48,074 bases of DNA, from the NCBI GenBank assembly GCA_017436865.1, contig JAFSCH010000059.1, forward strand, positions 1 to 48,074. The letters run 5' to 3'. Of this stretch, positions 8,726 to 16,650 are shown piece by piece. The position numbers and the translations under genes are program-made. The first letter of the stretch is position 1. Each line of letters begins with the position of its first letter. Origin of the DNA: Lachnospiraceae bacterium (GTDB taxonomy: Bacteria > Bacillota > Clostridia > Lachnospirales > Lachnospiraceae). Under the pieces are notes generated by a model. That model did not search any database, was not told the origin of the DNA, and worked only from the letters and a program-made list of their open reading frames with translations.

Positions 8726-9610
8726 ATGAAGAAGATAGGAATTGTAACAGATAGTCATAGCAGTATTTCGCAAGAGGAAGCAAAACGTTTAGGAATTAAA
8801 GTACTTCCTATGCCATTTTACGTGGAAGAAGAATGCTATTATGAAAATGTTACTTTATCAAGAGAGGACTTTTTTGAAAAGCTTAAAAGTGGTGTAACAG
8901 TTACGACTTCGCAGCCTTCACCAGCAGAGGTAATGAAGATATGGGATGAAGCGTTAAAAGAATTTGATCAGATTCTTTATATTCCGATTAGTAGTGGATT
9001 AAGCGGTTCCTGTCAGACTGCAAATATGCTTGCAAGTGAAGAGTCATACGAGGGAAAAGTATTTGTTGTAGATAATGGACGTGTTTCTACATTAATGCAT
9101 CGTTCTGTTTTGGATGCTTTGGAGATGATAGAAGAAGGCTATTCGGCAGCAGAGATTAAGCAGATGTTGGAAGAATCAAGAGCCAATATGGTTATTTACA
9201 TTGGTGTAGAGACATTAGAGAACTTAAAACGTGGTGGAAGAATCAAGCCTAGTGTTGCAGCAATTGGAACATTATTGAATATTAAACCTATTTTAAAGTT
9301 TGATGTTGGAACTTTAGATAGCTTTAAGAAGTGCCGTGGTTTTGCAAAAGCAAGACAGGGAATGATAGAAGCTATTAAAAATGATTTGGAAGTAACCTTT
9401 AAAGAATATGCAGATAAAAACGAAGTATATCTTGTAGCAGCTTCTAGTGCTCCTGACGAAATAACAAAGGATTGGATTGCTCAGATTGAAGAAGCTTTTC
9501 CAGATATGGAAGTGCTCTGTGACGACTTATCTCTTGGAGTATCTTGTCATATCGGTTATGGCGGATTAGGAATTGGATTGTCTTGTAGACCTAGAAGAAT
9601 AAAAAAATAA
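8726..9610 (+). CDS. DegV-family fatty-acid-binding protein
   Basis: 294 residues, the normal length for DegV. Typical features are the N-terminal IGIVTDSHSSIS, the middle TSQPSPAE, the IPISSGLSGSCQTA segment, VETLENLKRGGRI and LLNIKPIL. Members bind fatty acids, and Firmicutes FakB proteins hand them to the FakA kinase for phosphorylation. Which fatty acid this one prefers, and whether a FakA partner exists, cannot be seen here. GGGAG lies nine bases before the ATG. A strong hairpin terminator follows. Confidence 0.92.
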   Translation: MKKIGIVTDSHSSISQEEAKRLGIKVLPMPFYVEEECYYENVTLSREDFFEKLKSGVTVTTSQPSPAEVMKIWDEALKEFDQILYIPISSGLSGSCQTANMLASEESYEGKVFVVDNGRVSTLMHRSVLDALEMIEEGYSAAEIKQMLEESRANMVIYIGVETLENLKRGGRIKPSVAAIGTLLNIKPILKFDVGTLDSFKKCRGFAKARQGMIEAIKNDLEVTFKEYADKNEVYLVAASSAPDEITKDWIAQIEEAFPDMEVLCDDLSLGVSCHIGYGGLGIGLSCRPRRIKK

Positions 9611-9615
9611 ATAGA

Positions 9616-9643
9616 AAAGGAACCGGGTAGCTGGTTCCTTTTT
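9616..9643. terminator. Terminator after the DegV gene
   Basis: AAAGGAACC pairs with GGTTCCTTT across an eight-base loop, followed by a T run. It lies between convergent genes and can serve both strands. Confidence 0.85.
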
Positions 9644-9650
9644 GCAATTA

Positions 9651-10073
9651 TTAAGCTTCTGGATTTGCAATTAATTCTTGTAAGGTTTGATAAAATTTTG
9701 GACAATCTTTATTTAATCGAATGGGTTTACCGGATTCGTTTAAAAAGCAATGTTGTGAAGAACCTGAAAATACAAGGTGATTGTTTGAGGTTTTGGACAT
9801 TTCATAAGCAAGAGTCATACGAATAGGACCACATTCTTGTACAGAGACACGGATACTAATTTCGTCTGCAAAGGTTGTACTTTCTTTGTATTTGCAATCA
9901 ATAGAAATAACTGGTGAAATAGTTCCTTCCTTTTCCATGCGATTATAAGACCAACCGATTTTTTCCATATAATCAATTCTAGCCTCTTCCATCCAACGAA
10001 CATAATTAGAATGATGTGTAATGCCCATTTTATCTGTTTCATAATATTGTACTTTGTGAATGTATGGTGTCAT
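9651..10073 (-). CDS. Acyl-CoA thioesterase, 4HBT hot-dog fold
   Basis: 140 residues, the normal size of a YbgC/FadM-type thioesterase. The N-terminal VQYYETDKMGITHHSNYVRWMEEARIDYM carries the conserved Asp and the HxNY...E pattern of the 4-hydroxybenzoyl-CoA thioesterase family (quoted here as family landmarks only). It hydrolyses acyl-CoA thioesters in the cytoplasm; chain length is not predictable. The start at 10073 is set by AAAGGAGGCACACC directly upstream; an open frame extends further to 10190 but without a ribosome binding site. Confidence 0.88.
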   Translation of the reverse strand: MTPYIHKVQYYETDKMGITHHSNYVRWMEEARIDYMEKIGWSYNRMEKEGTISPVISIDCKYKESTTFADEISIRVSVQECGPIRMTLAYEMSKTSNNHLVFSGSSQHCFLNESGKPIRLNKDCPKFYQTLQELIANPEA

Positions 10074-10258
10074 GGTGTGCCTCCTTTTATATAGAAGTAT
10101 TTTAGCACTTTGGGGTTCTGTAAACAAGAAATGATATATTTTTAAACTGTTTCTAAACAATATTAAACTTTTTTTCAAATGGATGGACAAAAGATTTTTT
10201 CTTTGGTATGGTAGCGGTTGTCAAATCTTAAAACCACATAAAAGAAAGGATCAAATCA

Positions 10259-11506
10259 ATGAGTGGAAAAGTAGAAAACAATTCTAGAAGCCATATCTAT
10301 GACAAAATGTTTAAAAAAGTACTGACCTTGTCTTCTAGGGCAGTAATCAATTTTATTAATGGATTATTTGAAACAGAATATTCTACAGATGCAAAAGTAA
10401 CTTATAATTGGACGGAATTTCATGATGATAATTTGAAAAAGACATTAGCAGATACGATTGTAACGATTGATGGATGTCACAGTTATCATATAGAGGCACA
10501 GCGTTATCAGGATGAAACTATTGTATTTCGTGTATTTGAGTATGGATATCGACATGCAGAACGCTATAAAGAATTAAATGATAATAAATCGTATTTGCAT
10601 TTTCCTGAGCCAAAAATCATTTATCTCTATGCGGAGGGAGATATTCCAGAGACATACACATTAGTATTAGATTTTGGAATGCAAGGTAGCTTCGAATATC
10701 AAGTCTCAACCATTCAATTAGAAAGCATATCTGTGGATGAACTGAATCAGAAAAAAATGATTATCTTAATTCCTTTTTACCTTTTATCATTGCATAAAAT
10801 AATAAAAAGAAAACGTTCTAAGGAAAATTTAGAACAATTGAAAAGGCTTATTTTTAATGATATACTCGGAAGTATAGAGATGAACCATGAATATGGTAAT
10901 ATTACCATGGATGATGCAGATAGATTACGAAACCTTACCAAAGAATTATATTACTATTTGTATTCGCATTATGAAGAAATGGAGGAAATAAACGATATGA
11001 CGGATGAATCATTGATTTTAGAATACGACATTTTTTTAAAAAAGCATAATATAGAAAGTTTGGATGAAACCGTACAATGGATAGAAGAAGAACGGAAGTA
11101 TATTGCAGATAGTAAGGCAGAGATTGAAGCGAACAAGGCAGAGATTGAAGCGAACAAGGCAGAGATTGAAGCGAACAAGGCAGAGATTGAAGCGAACAAG
11201 GCAGAGATTGAAGCGAACAAGGCAGAGATTAAAGCGAACAAGGCAGAGATTGAAGCGAACAAGGCAGAGATTAAAGCAGAAAAGGCGGAAATTGAGGTAG
11301 AAAGGGCTGAAATTGAAGCAGAACGAGATAAAGTTAAAGAAGAACTAAATAAAGTCCAAAAGGAACATATGGAGATGATAAAAAGCATGGTAGAAACCAT
11401 GAAAAAGTTTAATATTAGAGAAGAAGAAATTCAGCATCGATTAATGGAGATATGTCATTTGAGTAAAGAGGAAGCATCTCAATATATAGAAAAAAGAGAG
11501 GAATAA
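10259..11506 (+). CDS. Rpn-family PD-(D/E)XK nuclease with heptad-repeat tail
   Basis: 415 residues. The first 200 match the Rpn/YhgA-like transposase-derived nuclease family: an N-terminal YDKMFKKV, then the catalytic core ADTIVTI ... HIEAQ (D ... ExQ). A helical region follows, and then ten consecutive seven-residue units (KAEIEAN and variants, bases 11114-11323) that must form a long charged coiled coil. Because each unit is 21 bp, copy-number change keeps the frame. Family members are DNA endonucleases; some have been linked to recombination and to phage defence. The stop lies two bases before the deacylase gene, so the two are translationally coupled. Confidence 0.8.
   Translation: MSGKVENNSRSHIYDKMFKKVLTLSSRAVINFINGLFETEYSTDAKVTYNWTEFHDDNLKKTLADTIVTIDGCHSYHIEAQRYQDETIVFRVFEYGYRHAERYKELNDNKSYLHFPEPKIIYLYAEGDIPETYTLVLDFGMQGSFEYQVSTIQLESISVDELNQKKMIILIPFYLLSLHKIIKRKRSKENLEQLKRLIFNDILGSIEMNHEYGNITMDDADRLRNLTKELYYYLYSHYEEMEEINDMTDESLILEYDIFLKKHNIESLDETVQWIEEERKYIADSKAEIEANKAEIEANKAEIEANKAEIEANKAEIEANKAEIKANKAEIEANKAEIKAEKAEIEVERAEIEAERDKVKEELNKVQKEHMEMIKSMVETMKKFNIREEEIQHRLMEICHLSKEEASQYIEKREE
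11114..11323 (+). repeat. 21-bp in-frame tandem repeats (10 units)
   Basis: Seven nearly identical 21-bp units coding for KAEIEAN (one with IKAN) run from 11114 to 11260, followed by three diverged units to 11323. Near-identity at DNA level suggests recent expansion by slippage. Confidence 0.92.
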
Positions 11507-11508
11507 AA

Positions 11509-11961
11509 GTGAGATTTGTAGTACAACGAGTGAAAGAAGCTTCTGTAACGGTAGAGCAAGAAATAATTGGTAAAATTGGCCATGGCCTTTTAGTTTTTGT
11601 GGGTGTATCAGATACGGATGATAAGCAGATTGCAGATAAAATGATTGATAAGCTGACAAAGCTTCGAATTTTTGATGATGCAGAGGGTAAGACTAATCTG
11701 GCGGCAGCAGATGTGAATGGAGAATTTTTGATTATATCACAGTTTACTTTATATGCAGATTGCCGAAAGGGAAATCGTCCTTCCTTTACAAAAGCAGGAA
11801 GGCCGGATGTGGCAAATGAATTGTATGAGTATGTAATAGATGAGATTCAGAAAAAAGGCTTTCATACAGAACATGGCTCCTTTGGCGCAGATATGAAGGT
11901 TGCTTTATTAAATGATGGACCATTTACCATTCTATTAGACTCAGACGAAATTATAAGATAA
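11509..11961 (+). CDS. dtd: D-aminoacyl-tRNA deacylase
   Basis: 150 residues, the family's normal size. It removes D-amino acids wrongly attached to tRNA. The start MRFVVQRVKEASV, the active-site SQFTLYAD and the C-terminal DGPFTILLDS (Gly-x-Pro region) are all present. Translation starts at GTG, with GAGAGGAATAAAA upstream inside the end of the nuclease gene. In many Firmicutes dtd follows relA; here it is joined to an Rpn nuclease instead. Confidence 0.95.
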   Translation: MRFVVQRVKEASVTVEQEIIGKIGHGLLVFVGVSDTDDKQIADKMIDKLTKLRIFDDAEGKTNLAAADVNGEFLIISQFTLYADCRKGNRPSFTKAGRPDVANELYEYVIDEIQKKGFHTEHGSFGADMKVALLNDGPFTILLDSDEIIR

Positions 11962-11965
11962 GATA

Positions 11966-11996
11966 AAAAAGCGGAACTTAAAGTCCCGCTTTTCTT
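11966..11996. terminator. Terminator between dtd and the EAL gene
   Basis: AAAAGCGGAACTT pairs with AAGTCCCGCTTTT, followed by CTTCT. Placed between two convergent genes. Confidence 0.8.
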
Positions 11997-12704
11997 CTAT
12001 TCTGGTCTTCCTAAGTAAAATCCTTGTACATAATCGACAGCTGTAGTCTTTATATAATCATAATCTTCTTTTTTTTCAATACCTTTAGCCATAACAAGAA
12101 TGTTATCTTTATGGAACATCTCAATTGTTTTTTTGAAATTATGCTGAACTTGTTTGTCATATGAAATATTTTCAATTAAGTCTTTATCCAGCATTACGAT
12201 ATGTGGCTCTACAATATAGGAAGTAGTAATATCATTGTAGCCGGCACCAAAGTTATCAAGAGCTATGGCTGTATTACGTGCTTCAAATTGTTTCTTTTTC
12301 AGATTCCAGGTCATGTAGTTAAGTTCAGGGTATTCAATAATCTGAACCATAATTTTATCGGTTACTTCTTTAGGGAAGTAATTGTCAAATTCTTCGGCTT
12401 CGTTTGGAAGAAAAATTTCAGATGGAAAAGAATTAACAAAAAAAGGTTCTTCAAAGCCTTTTTCACAGTAGGCAAGAGTTGCGCCATAAAAGGTTGCAAG
12501 CTCTAAGGTGTGTAATTCTCTTTTTCTAGTATATAGATCAAATAATTCTTCCAGGGTGCCTTCTGCTGGCTGCATAAGAGCCTCGTAAGCAAAGATCTTA
12601 TTTTCTTTTAAGGAATAGATTGGCTGAAAGACGAAATCTATATTCAGCTCAGAAAAGGCATTTAATATTCGTGTATTTAAAGGTAATTTATCAAAACGTA
12701 TCAT
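11997..12704 (-). CDS. Degenerate EAL-domain protein
   Basis: 235 residues, all one EAL-like domain. The fold signature is clear (FQPIYSLKENKIFAYEALMQ at the start, YVQGFYLGRP at the end). The catalytic set is damaged, however: the usual DDFGxG reads DNFGAG, the KID lysine position reads VMLDKD, and the AEGVE glutamate is lysine (MAKGIE). The EAL glutamate itself, the asparagine in FFVNSFP and the glutamate in IIEYPE remain. An active c-di-GMP phosphodiesterase is therefore unlikely; a c-di-GMP sensor or a repurposed scaffold is more plausible. The start has GGGAGGAT seven bases upstream. Confidence 0.82.
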   Translation of the reverse strand: MIRFDKLPLNTRILNAFSELNIDFVFQPIYSLKENKIFAYEALMQPAEGTLEELFDLYTRKRELHTLELATFYGATLAYCEKGFEEPFFVNSFPSEIFLPNEAEEFDNYFPKEVTDKIMVQIIEYPELNYMTWNLKKKQFEARNTAIALDNFGAGYNDITTSYIVEPHIVMLDKDLIENISYDKQVQHNFKKTIEMFHKDNILVMAKGIEKKEDYDYIKTTAVDYVQGFYLGRPE

Positions 12705-12804
12705 AGTTAAAATCCTCCCATTTGATAATACACGAAATAACTCTATTCAGCAAGGAAATAGGAAGAATTTAAAATAGTTGAAAAAAAACAATAAACATTG
12801 TAAT

Positions 12805-12834
12805 TTGCAAGAAAATTAAAAAATGTGATATGAT
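12805..12834 (+). promoter_or_regulatory. Sigma-A-type promoter of the VWA-like gene
   Basis: TTGCAA at 12805-12810, an 18-base spacer, then TATGAT at 12829-12834. The 5' leader would contain the 27-bp repeat. Confidence 0.55.
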
Positions 12835-12892
12835 GTACCTATTCGTCAGATATACATGTTTATTGTGTATATTGTGAAAGTATAAAAAATTC

Positions 12893-12919
12893 GTAATTAT
12901 GAAGGCACTGAATAGTTAC
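12893..12919. repeat. 27-bp palindromic motif (second short copy)
   Basis: GTAATTATGAAGGCACTG followed by AATAGTTAC, the same motif as at 7808 with three changes. It lies in the leader of the following gene. Confidence 0.7.
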
Positions 12920-12970
12920 AAAAAATCATTATAAAGCAAATAAAAATAGTAAGAAAAAAGGAGTTCGTTT

Positions 12971-13501
12971 ATGAGTCTTACACAAATACAAAAACTTCAA
13001 TTAAACAAACAGGTTGATCGCATTTTACATGCTCCAGGAAATCAACCCGTAGGAAAACAGCAATTAGAGATGGCATTTGTGTTTGATGGTTCGCTAGAAG
13101 CAGAGTATATAAAAACAACAGCGCAGGATGCTGTTGCAGCACTCAAAGCGCATGATAAGATATTTCAAAATGTAAGAAGCAATGTGGTTTATTGGGGGCC
13201 GGAAAAGATTTGTACAGAGGCAATGCCAATGTCTTTTATTCAAATGGGAAAGCCATTTATGGAATGGAAAAACAATAAAGTGGATAAGTCCCCTAAATTA
13301 GATGAACTCTGTGCATATCTTAAGCTTTATCATGCTAGAAGTAAGTGTATCATTTTGTTTACGCAAGGAGATTATGAGCTTGGAGATAAGGAAAAAGTGA
13401 AACAAAGTCTGAATCCCTTTTTAAAACATAAGTTGTTGTGGGTTACTACTAATAAAATGACGACAGGAACCGCTATCTTTATGGAATTAATTCGAGAGTA
13501 A
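12971..13501 (+). CDS. Hypothetical protein with VWA-like fold
   Basis: 176 residues, soluble. The pattern MAFVFDGSLEAEY near residue 35, followed by an alternating strand-helix arrangement and CIILFTQGDYELGD near residue 120, resembles a von Willebrand A domain, but the metal site is incomplete (DGSLE rather than DxSxS). AAGGAG lies eight bases before the ATG. It stands alone between repeats. I do not recognise a named family. Confidence 0.6.
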   Translation: MSLTQIQKLQLNKQVDRILHAPGNQPVGKQQLEMAFVFDGSLEAEYIKTTAQDAVAALKAHDKIFQNVRSNVVYWGPEKICTEAMPMSFIQMGKPFMEWKNNKVDKSPKLDELCAYLKLYHARSKCIILFTQGDYELGDKEKVKQSLNPFLKHKLLWVTTNKMTTGTAIFMELIRE

Positions 13502-13552
13502 TGAAAATGTGTTTTATGTAAATCCATTTGCGAGGCAAAATTATGATAGATT

Positions 13553-13684
13553 GTAACTGTTCAGCAGGCATGCGCATTTACTGCGTATGCCGTAAGAAAA
13601 CGTAGATTTGGAAAGTCAAAATCCCATTGCGAAGCAATTTTAAATGGATTTTGACACGTAACTATGAAGGTACTGAATAGTTAC
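13553..13684. repeat. Composite palindromic repeat, GTAACT family
   Basis: Left end GTAACTGTTCAG, right end CTGAATAGTTAC (inverted). The last 27 bases (13658-13684) are a full copy of the short motif. Inside lies a second hairpin, GTCAAAATCC...GGATTTTGAC (13616-13655). Confidence 0.8.
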
Positions 13685-13713
13685 GATAGATTTTATAAGA
13701 AAGGAAAGATTTC

Positions 13714-15474
13714 ATGAATAAAAAGGAATATAAAACAAGTGAGCTGATAAAACGATTTCTGCCGTATTTTAAACCATATTACAAAACATTAATCATGGAT
13801 TTGTTTTGTGCAGCGTTGACTACGGTTTGTGAAATTGTATTGCCGCTTATTATTAGGCAAATAACAAATACCGCGTTACAGGATGTGGCACTTCTTAGTG
13901 TAAAAATGATAGCAGGACTAGGATTTTTGTATTTTGCATTGAGAATTATAGACAGCGTTGCTAATTTTTATATGGCAGATGTTGGGCATGTGATGGGTGC
14001 GAAGATAGAAACAGATATGCGAAGAGCAGCCTATGCACATTTGCAAAAGCTTTCCAACACATATTTTAATAATACGAAAGTCGGGCAAATTATGGGCAGG
14101 ATTACAAATGATTTGTTTGATGTTACAGAATTTGCGCATCATTGCCCGGAAGAGCTTTTTATCGCAATAATTAAAATTATTATTTCATTTGCTATTTTAG
14201 CAAAAATTCATCTACCATTAACAGTAATGGTCTTTGTTTTTGTTCCAATAATGACAGTGGTTTGTCGTATTCTAAATAAGAGAATGCGTGCAGCTTTTGG
14301 TAAACAGCGCCACCAGATAGGAGAGTTGAATGCAAAGATTGAAGATAGTTTGCTTGGACAAAAGGTAGTAAAGGCATTTGCAAATGAAGATATTGAAAAT
14401 GCGAAGTTTGAAGAAGGCAATCAGGAATTTTTAAAGATAAAGACAGAAACCTATTGGGTTATGGGTATTTTTAGTACTTCGACGAGGGTTTTTGATGGTT
14501 TGATGAATTTGGTTGTTATCTTGGGTGGTGGCTATTTCTTAATGAAAGGACGGATACTACCGGGTGATATGGTAGCATACGTTATGTATGTGTCTACTTT
14601 GATTGCCACAATTCGCAAAATTATTGAATTTGCAGAGCAGTTCCAGCGAGGAATGACAGGAATTGAGCGTTTTCTTCAGATAATGGATGCAGATATAGAG
14701 ATTTTTGATGAACCAGATGCAATAGAGTTACATAATCCAAAGGGTGAGATATGTTTTGAGAATGTTAGCTTTGAATATCCAGATGATCATAATAAGGTAT
14801 TTCAGAATTTAAATCTTACCATTCACGCAGGCGAAAAACTTGCAATCGTTGGGCCTTCTGGTGGAGGTAAGACAACGCTTTGCAATATGATTCCAAGATT
14901 TTATGATGTAACGGCAGGAAGCATTACATTAGATGGAAATAGTATTAAGAACTTTACATTGAAGAGCCTGCGACGCAATATTGGTGTTGTACAGCAGGAT
15001 GTATATCTTTTCTCAGGTACCGTATATGAGAATATAGCTTATGGTAAGCCGGGAGCATCCTATGAGGAAGTAATGGAGGCCGCCAAAAAGGCAGGCGCGG
15101 ATGAATTTATCCAAGGATTAAAGGAAGGATATGATACTTATGTTGGAGAGCGTGGCGTAAAGCTGTCCGGCGGACAAAAACAGAGAATTAGTATTGCCCG
15201 TGTTTTTTTGAAAAACCCACCAATTATTATCTTGGATGAAGCGACATCAGCGCTTGATAATGAGAGTGAATTTGCAGTTGCCAGGTCACTCCAGGAGCTT
15301 GCAAAAGGCCGTACCACTCTGACTATTGCACACCGATTATCAAGTATTCGTAATTCCGACAGAATCTTGGTATTAACAGATGAGGGAATTGTAGAGGAAG
15401 GTAATCATGATACCTTAATGGAACAAAAGGGAATCTATTATCAGTTCTATAGAATGGCAAATGAGATTAAGTAA
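13714..15474 (+). CDS. ABC exporter half-transporter (membrane + ATPase)
   Basis: 586 residues: six transmembrane helices in the first 310, then an ATP-binding domain with Walker A GPSGGGKTT, Q-loop VVQQDVYLFSG, signature LSGGQKQR, Walker B IIILDEATSALD and switch TIAHRLS. All catalytic residues are intact, so it may work as a homodimer of the MsbA/multidrug type. AAAGGAAAG precedes the ATG. No second half-transporter is adjacent; the downstream neighbour is a dehydrogenase 18 bases away. Substrate unknown. Confidence 0.9.
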   Translation: MNKKEYKTSELIKRFLPYFKPYYKTLIMDLFCAALTTVCEIVLPLIIRQITNTALQDVALLSVKMIAGLGFLYFALRIIDSVANFYMADVGHVMGAKIETDMRRAAYAHLQKLSNTYFNNTKVGQIMGRITNDLFDVTEFAHHCPEELFIAIIKIIISFAILAKIHLPLTVMVFVFVPIMTVVCRILNKRMRAAFGKQRHQIGELNAKIEDSLLGQKVVKAFANEDIENAKFEEGNQEFLKIKTETYWVMGIFSTSTRVFDGLMNLVVILGGGYFLMKGRILPGDMVAYVMYVSTLIATIRKIIEFAEQFQRGMTGIERFLQIMDADIEIFDEPDAIELHNPKGEICFENVSFEYPDDHNKVFQNLNLTIHAGEKLAIVGPSGGGKTTLCNMIPRFYDVTAGSITLDGNSIKNFTLKSLRRNIGVVQQDVYLFSGTVYENIAYGKPGASYEEVMEAAKKAGADEFIQGLKEGYDTYVGERGVKLSGGQKQRISIARVFLKNPPIIILDEATSALDNESEFAVARSLQELAKGRTTLTIAHRLSSIRNSDRILVLTDEGIVEEGNHDTLMEQKGIYYQFYRMANEIK

Positions 15475-15492
15475 AAAGGAGAGGGATGTAGC

Positions 15493-16476
15493 GTGAAGAT
15501 ATTTGTATACAGTATGAGAGATTTTGATGAATTGCCTTTTTTTGAAAAATATTGTGAACAATATCATGTAGAGTGGGCATATACAAAAGAAACACCATGT
15601 ATGGAGAATTTAGAGCTTGCAAAAGGCTATGATGTAGTAGATATTATCACAACAGTAATTAATAAAGAAATGATTGATCAATGGCATGCTTTGGGAGTTC
15701 GTTGTATTGCAACTAGAACAATAGGCTATGATCATATAGATTGGCAGTATGCAAGAAGTCTTGGCATGGGCGTGATTCATATTACCTATTCTCCGGCAAG
15801 TGTGGCAGACCACGCAGTTATGTTAATGCTCATGGGATGCAGAAAGGTAAAGCATTGCTTAGAAAGAGCAAGTATTCAGGACTATACGCTACAAGGGAAA
15901 ATTGGAAAAGAGCTTCATGATTGTACGGTAGGTATTATTGGAACAGGAAAGATTGGAAAAACAGTCATAAAGGATTTAACAGGATTTGGTTGTAAAATGC
16001 TTGCGTATGATATTTATGAAAGTGATGAAGTAAAAGAATATGCAGAATATACCAGATTAGAACGAATTTTTGAGGAGTGTGACATTATTACGCTTCATGC
16101 ACCGGCAACGGCTGAAAATTATCATATGATTGATGCGGTTGCAATTGCAAAAATGAAGCAGGGCGTTATGCTGATTAACTGTGCAAGAGGCTCATTAATT
16201 GACACACAGGCGTTGATTGATGGTATTGAGGCGGGCAAGGTTGGTTTTGCAGGATTAGATGTCATCGAGCAAGAGAGTGGATTATACTATTTTAACCGTA
16301 TGGGTGAGCCACTCAATAATCCACAGCTTGCAATGCTTCGTTCTTATTCCAATGTGGTTATTACGCCGCATACAGCATTTTATACGGATGAAGCCGTTGC
16401 CAATATGGTTGAGAATTCGATTCTTTGTTCAAAGGATTTTATGGAGGGAAGAGAAACTCCGTTTGAAGTGAAATAA
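15493..16476 (+). CDS. D-2-hydroxyacid dehydrogenase (D-lactate dehydrogenase-like)
   Basis: 327 residues, the length of fermentative D-lactate dehydrogenase. It has the NAD-binding GTGKIGK loop near residue 155, NCARGSLID (catalytic Arg), DVIEQESG (Glu) and TPHTAFYTDEA (His). It would reduce pyruvate or another 2-oxoacid with NADH. Translation starts at GTG with AAAGGAGAGGG upstream, 18 bases after the ABC exporter, so the two may share a transcript. The sequence also resembles VanH, but no ligase or dipeptidase gene is present, so a glycopeptide-resistance role is not supported. Confidence 0.9.
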   Translation: MKIFVYSMRDFDELPFFEKYCEQYHVEWAYTKETPCMENLELAKGYDVVDIITTVINKEMIDQWHALGVRCIATRTIGYDHIDWQYARSLGMGVIHITYSPASVADHAVMLMLMGCRKVKHCLERASIQDYTLQGKIGKELHDCTVGIIGTGKIGKTVIKDLTGFGCKMLAYDIYESDEVKEYAEYTRLERIFEECDIITLHAPATAENYHMIDAVAIAKMKQGVMLINCARGSLIDTQALIDGIEAGKVGFAGLDVIEQESGLYYFNRMGEPLNNPQLAMLRSYSNVVITPHTAFYTDEAVANMVENSILCSKDFMEGRETPFEVK

Positions 16477-16504
16477 TATGTTATTTTTTTAACAAAAAAT
16501 CAAG

Positions 16505-16541
16505 CAAGTGTCTTGTCACCTGTAAAGAAACGTGCTATACT
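16505..16541 (+). promoter_or_regulatory. nad operon promoter with NiaR-like operator
   Basis: The promoter is TTGTCA at 16513-16518, a 17-base spacer, and TATACT at 16536-16541 with an extended TGC. The imperfect palindrome CAAGTGTCTTGTCACCTG (16505-16522) covers the -35 box and looks like a NiaR/YrxA operator. NiaR, the last gene of this operon, represses de novo NAD synthesis when niacin is available, so the operon is probably autoregulated. Confidence 0.75.
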
Positions 16542-16650
16542 CTCATTCAAGTATGCAGTGTGATAAATACATTTATTACATGAGAATTGAGGCAATTGCC
16601 CCAATTTTGCAGGTATTTTAATGGCTAAGTGATTATTATGGAGGCTGAAT

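Noticed and set aside
10074-10190. Longer N-terminus for the thioesterase
   Set aside because: The extension has no ribosome binding site, whereas AAAGGAGG lies directly before the ATG at 10073 that begins the conserved fold.
11103-11300. Arginine/lysine-rich frame (RQRLKRT repeats)
   Set aside because: A different reading phase of the 21-bp repeat array inside the nuclease gene.
11114-11323. Regular repeats that might be a CRISPR array
   Set aside because: The 21-bp units are contiguous without spacers and encode in-frame heptads; no cas genes are present.
12971-13501. YueI-family (DUF1694) assignment
   Set aside because: Size is similar, but the sequence around FVFDGSLEAEY does not fit the YueI pattern; left as a VWA-like hypothetical.
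15493-16476. VanH-type dehydrogenase suggesting a vancomycin-resistance cluster
   Set aside because: No D-Ala-D-Lac ligase or VanX gene is adjacent; a fermentative D-lactate dehydrogenase explains the sequence better.
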